This document shows, one piece after another, positions 51,061 through 64,000 of a stretch of 64,000 nucleotides of DNA. Each line of letters starts with the position of its first letter. Position 1 is the first letter of the stretch. The position numbers and the translations under genes were made by a program. Under the pieces are notes generated by a model. It was given only the letters and a program-made list of their open reading frames with translations, was not told the origin of the DNA and made no database searches. Location: assembly GCF_017591435.1 (NCBI RefSeq), contig NC_059276.1:10212776-10276775 (forward strand). The letters are read 5' to 3'. The stretch is from Portunus trituberculatus. Lineage: Eukaryota; Arthropoda; Malacostraca; Decapoda; Portunidae.

Positions 51061-52688
51061 TCAGGCACTTCACTGTCTCTGTTTCTCGTTCACTCTGACT
51101 GGTCACCAGAGTACGACTTGTTCCCTCGAGGTCTCTCGCTACACTCCCTAGTCCTCTGTCCTCATCGGTGCCACACAGTGCCCCACAAACCACGCCTCCT
51201 GTGCTGTCGCACCTGCCAGGTAATGTCCTTACGAGTCTATTTCAGCTTATTAGGTAACGCTATCTACCTTAACCGCTAATTTCCAATATATCCCTAATAA
51301 TGCTGGCTACAAGTAATTCACACATGCATGCATTTATCTACACGGTACCGTATGATTTCCCTCCCTATGTTCTCTCCTCTCTGTTTCATTCTCTATTCTT
51401 CCTCCTCACATCATCTCTCTCCTGGAAAAATGCCAGGGGAAAGAGATGACGGCGATAGCGGATGGTGAGGAAAGCAGACACACCACCACACTGGCATGCA
51501 TTTCCATGCAGCTATATTGTGGCATTATATCATCTCAGTTTCTGTGGTGCCATGCAAGAAATTGTTTACTAATTTCACTTCTTGTAAACCAGATGTTGTT
51601 GTGCATCTCTTTCAACTGATATGAAAACAGATCGATATATTATGCATTTTATTATATCAAGAGATATATTGTGTTGCCATTAGAAATATATAGGAGTATC
51701 ATTCACAAGATATCGTCTTATCACTAGGTATAAAAAATAAATATAAATAACAAAAATCTACAGCATGTGATAAGACATTGGCCAGAAACTTAAACCAAGT
51801 AAGTATTGCATTGAAAGACTCACAAAACATCATCTTCGGAAACACGTAACAATACCTTTGTGCTTCACAACAGAAAACAAAAGACACACCTTTGTGGTCT
51901 ATCTTTGAGACACACAAGAAGGAACAGGTTCTTGTGATCACTACTTGTTTCAGTCAGACAGAGCTACATCTACATCACACCTTGCAATAGGGTGAGAAGC
52001 ACTCCACCACTACTACCACCCTTAACAACAACTACTTGGTACTAATCTACTGTCATGGCCTGGCAGCAAGACATGTGTCATTCACCGCGTTGAACGGTTC
52101 ATGTCTGACTGGCAGCATGCTCACAAAGAAGATGGCGTCTCTTAGTAAGGAACGTTATCTTCATTACGTGTTTCTCCATGGTGAATTCCAGCATGGAGTG
52201 AACACGTTGGTCATTTGGTCCTTAAGGCATAAACGATCATGATGGGTGACAGGAATGATGAGTGATGAGCAGAGGACTCGTGTCCCAAGAGGTTACTTTC
52301 CTCTCTTGGTCTACACTCTCCTCTTTTAAATACTATATACATATGTACACTGTACATTCCTATCACAATGCTATGCATAACTTCTACATATCACTGTTTT
52401 CTGCTGGTATAAATAAGGCATTGCAAAAAACCTTACCCACTACACATCTACAACTCTGTTTACAAAATCTACAAACTTATCCACGCAATCTACAAATGGT
52501 CTATGAAATACACTACACCAGTGATGAAGATTTGTGGCCAACCTTCAAAACTTCTTTGGTACGTCTTCAAGAATCTCCCTCTTCTTCATCCTTCTCCTCC
52601 TCCTCCTCCTGTTCCTTTGGCTACACCGGCAGTAGCAGTCTGGTCTCTGTTGTAAGTCTTGTGCGCTCACTCCAAACAAACACTTCCC

Positions 52689-61768
<9,080 letters not shown>

Positions 61769-61817
61769 GTTGCTACACTCACTCGCTCACTGCTTGCTTC
61801 CACTGCTGCCTCGCTAC

Positions 61818-61853
61818 CACTGATCCACCAGACTCGCTCCGCCCGCTTATATA
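61818..61853 (-). promoter_or_regulatory. TATA box and initiator of the LDL-receptor-like gene
   Basis: On the minus strand TATATAAG (61853-61846) is followed by an arthropod-type initiator TCAGT (61823-61819). The first T of the TATA box lies about 32 bp before the initiator A, a standard spacing. The start codon is about 53 nt further on, in the context AACATGGCGGC, which also resembles a YY1 site. Confidence 0.65.
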
Positions 61854-61949
61854 GGCACCCTAGGCACTCGGCGGCTTCGCTCATGACCTCTCCTTGCGCG
61901 CTTTTCAAATTGCTTAGTACGTTTTCAATATCTCGGTGCATATACACAA

Positions 61950-61956
61950 ACACACA

Positions 61957-62017
<61 letters not shown>
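61950..62017 (+). repeat. (AC)n microsatellite upstream of receptor promoter
   Basis: AC run about 100-165 bp upstream of the TATA box. Confidence 0.97.
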
Positions 62018-62019
<2 letters not shown>

Positions 62020-62324
62020 TACTTTTCCGAGGGTACCTAAAAATAGACTAAGTTTCGTGAGCTTTATAAGGAAAAAGGAAGGAATTATAAGTGAGAAGGA
62101 AGGATGGAGAGATGAGAAACAGTAACCTTAGTGCCATGAACCCAAAGGACAGCATTATTGCGTCATTACTCTGGTCAGTGCGAAGCAGAGTGCGTTGAAA
62201 ATATAACGCCACTCGTCTTATCGCCACCAAAATACGACTCGTGAATGGGAACTCCAGCTCAGAGGGGGAGGAAGGAGGGGAGGTTGTATGCTAATGCGAA
62301 GAAAACCGAGTAGAGGGGAAAGAC

Positions 62325-62780
62325 ATCACTGAGGGAAAAAAGTAAAAAAAAAAAACACTCACTGCTTGAGGGAAAAAGTAAAAACAAACATTACATGAGG
62401 AAATTAGAAAATAAACATATTTAAGGAAAGAGGAGGAAAACACACACACACAAAAAAAAAAAATATGAAGAAACGGACGATAAACACTATAGGAGGAAAA
62501 ATTAAACAAAATATCACACGAGAAAAAGTAATAAATTCGATAGAATTAAAGAAAGGAAAAACATCACAAAGAAAAAAACCGATATATTTAAATAAGGAAG
62601 GGGAAACATCACTAAGTACATGAAAAAAAAAAAAAAAAAAATAAAAACGATATATTAAAGAAAGGGGGAAAAATTACTGAGAAAAATAAATAGTCGATAC
62701 ATTTAAAGAAAAGAAAAAAATAAATAAATAGAACTATATATTCAAAGGGAAAAAAAATATTACTGGGAAAAAGGAAATAC
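62325..62780 (+). repeat. A-rich degenerate tandem repeat
   Basis: Units of about 50-60 bp sharing GAGGAAAAA..., AACATCAC and CGATATATTTAAA-like phrases. No gene. Confidence 0.7.
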
Positions 62781-62869
62781 AAGAAAGAAAAAGATATATT
62801 TTAATTTTCTTATTTTTTTTTTATCGAGTTGTGTGGAAGAGTATTAGAATTGTACCTTCTCAATAAGTA

Positions 62870-64000
62870 TTTGTCTGTGTCTGTCTGTCTGTCTGTCTGT
62901 CTGTCTGATGCTTGCTGTTTTGTTTATCGTTTTGTGTGTCTTTTAGTATCTATCCTCAGTGTCTGTCTGTCTGTCTGTGTCTGCCTAAAGTCTGTCTGTC
63001 TGTGTCTGTGTGTCTGTCTGTGTCTGTCTGCCTAAAGTCTGTGTGTGTCTGTCTGTGTTTGTGTGTCTGTCTGTCTGCCTAAAGTCTGTATGTGTGTCTG
63101 TCTGTGTTTGTGTGTCTGTCTGTCTGCCTAAAGTCTGTATGTGTGTGTCTGTCTGTCTGTCTGCCTAAAGTCTGTCTGTCTGTCTGTCTCTGCCTAAAGT
63201 CTGTCTGTGTGTCTGTCTGTCTGTCTGCCTAAAGTCTGTCTGTGTGTCTGTCTGTGTCTGTCTGCCTAAAGTCTGTCTGTGTCTGTGTTTGTCTGTGTCT
63301 GTGTTTGTCTGTGTCTGTCTGTCTGTCTGTCTGTGTGTCTGTCTGTGTCTGTGTCTGTCTGTGTGTCTGTCTGTGTGTCTGCCTAAAGTCTGTGTCTGTG
63401 TCTGCCTAAAGTCTGTCTGTGTGTCTGTCTGTGTCTGTGTCTGCCTAAAGTCTGTGTGTCTGTCTGTCTGTGTGTCTGCCTAAAGTCTGTCTGTGTCTGT
63501 CTGTGTCTGTGTCTGTCTAAAGTCTGTGTGTCTGTCTGTCTGTCTGTGTCTGTCTGTCTAAAGTCTGTCTGTGTGTCTGTGTGTCTGTGCATCTGTCTGT
63601 GTTCTGTGTGTGTCTTAAGTCTGTCTGTGTGTCTGTCTGTGTCTGTCTGTCTGTCTGTGTCTGTGTCTGTCTCTGTGTCTGTCTGTGTGTGTCTCTGTCT
63701 GTCTGTGTCTGCCTGTGTTTGTGTGTGTCTGTGTCTGTGTGTGTCTCTGTCTGTCTGTCTGTCTGTGTATGCCTGTGTTTGTCTGTGTCCGTGTCTGTGT
63801 CTGTCTGTCAGTCTTTCTGTCTGTCTGTCTGTATCTGCCTGTGTGTGTCTGTCTCCGTATCTGTGTGTCTGTGTCTGTGTGTGTCTGTGTCTGTGTGTGT
63901 CTGCCTAAAGTCTGTCTGTGTCTGTCTGTGTCTGTCTGTCTGTGTCTGTCTGTGTCTGTCTGTGTCTGCCTAAAGTCTGTCTGTGTGTCTGTCTGTGTCT
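62870..64000 (+). repeat. (TCTG)n satellite with CCTAAAGTC punctuation
   Basis: Over 1.1 kb of CTGTCTGTGT-type sequence broken about every 20-60 bp by CTGCCTAAAGTCTGT. It continues past the window edge. The long frames in it are low-complexity artefacts. Confidence 0.95.

Larger units (their letters stand above)
36441..52688. other. NRF1 3' flank and long gene-poor region
   Basis: NRF1 lies before and the receptor 3' end after. It probably starts as the NRF1 3' UTR. Contents: (GA)n, (TG)n, (ATT)n, (CTA)n and (TA)n arrays, one LINE fragment, a possible non-coding exon at 42536-42613, and CpG-rich patches at 43.7 and 50.75-51.06 kb. No conserved protein was recognised on either strand. Confidence 0.6.

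Noticed and set aside
62829..63973. Cys/Val/Ser-rich frames that look like repeat proteins
   Set aside because: They are translations of the TCTG/TG satellite.

Overview
The window is eukaryotic genomic DNA, best explained as a decapod crustacean, probably a crab. The evidence is intron-rich genes of arthropod type, very dense (TG)n, (TC)n and (TA)n microsatellites, a tRNA-derived SINE, and LINE 3' tails ending in an AC-rich run of a kind I associate with decapods. The species is inferred from general character and not proven.

Four conserved protein-coding genes can be rebuilt exon by exon. (1) Nardilysin (NRDC, M16 metallopeptidase), + strand, 1411-12837, about 20 coding exons. (2) COQ7 (ubiquinone hydroxylase), - strand, 15801-17075, three coding exons. 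(3) NRF1 (erect wing/P3A2 type transcription factor), + strand, 24461-36440, about 10-11 coding exons. (4) A seven-LDLa-repeat LDL/lipophorin-receptor-type protein, - strand, 52689-61768, 17 coding exons, with a TATA-type core promoter at 61.82-61.85 kb. COQ7 and NRF1 are head to head across about 7.4 kb. NRF1 is known in animals as an activator of nuclear genes for mitochondria, and COQ7 acts in mitochondrial ubiquinone synthesis, so the arrangement is suggestive.

The rest is repeat-rich. A non-autonomous DNA element of about 210 bp with TTAA ends (TIR TTAACCCCTTCAGTAC) occurs at least 21 times, in introns and intergenic DNA. One insertion can be matched to an empty paralogous site, which supports a TTAA target. 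Also present are a tRNA-type SINE, three LINE 3'-end fragments, a hAT-type MITE, a pogo-like MITE, a second dispersed family, and many minisatellites. The stretches 36.4-52.7 kb and 61.9-64.0 kb hold no gene I can recognise. The window ends in a (TCTG)n/CCTAAAGTC satellite.

Two patterns stand out. First, at nine or so splice junctions in NRDC, COQ7 and NRF1 the exon edge together with its splice site is copied in tandem into the neighbouring intron. Two of these copies could still be used in frame. Second, several coding exons are broken by single-base indels or phase errors (NRDC exons 3/4, 6 and 8/9; receptor exon 7), and one splice donor (receptor exon 2) is lost inside a (GA)n tract. Because the rest of each gene is well conserved and in phase, assembly error is the simplest explanation.
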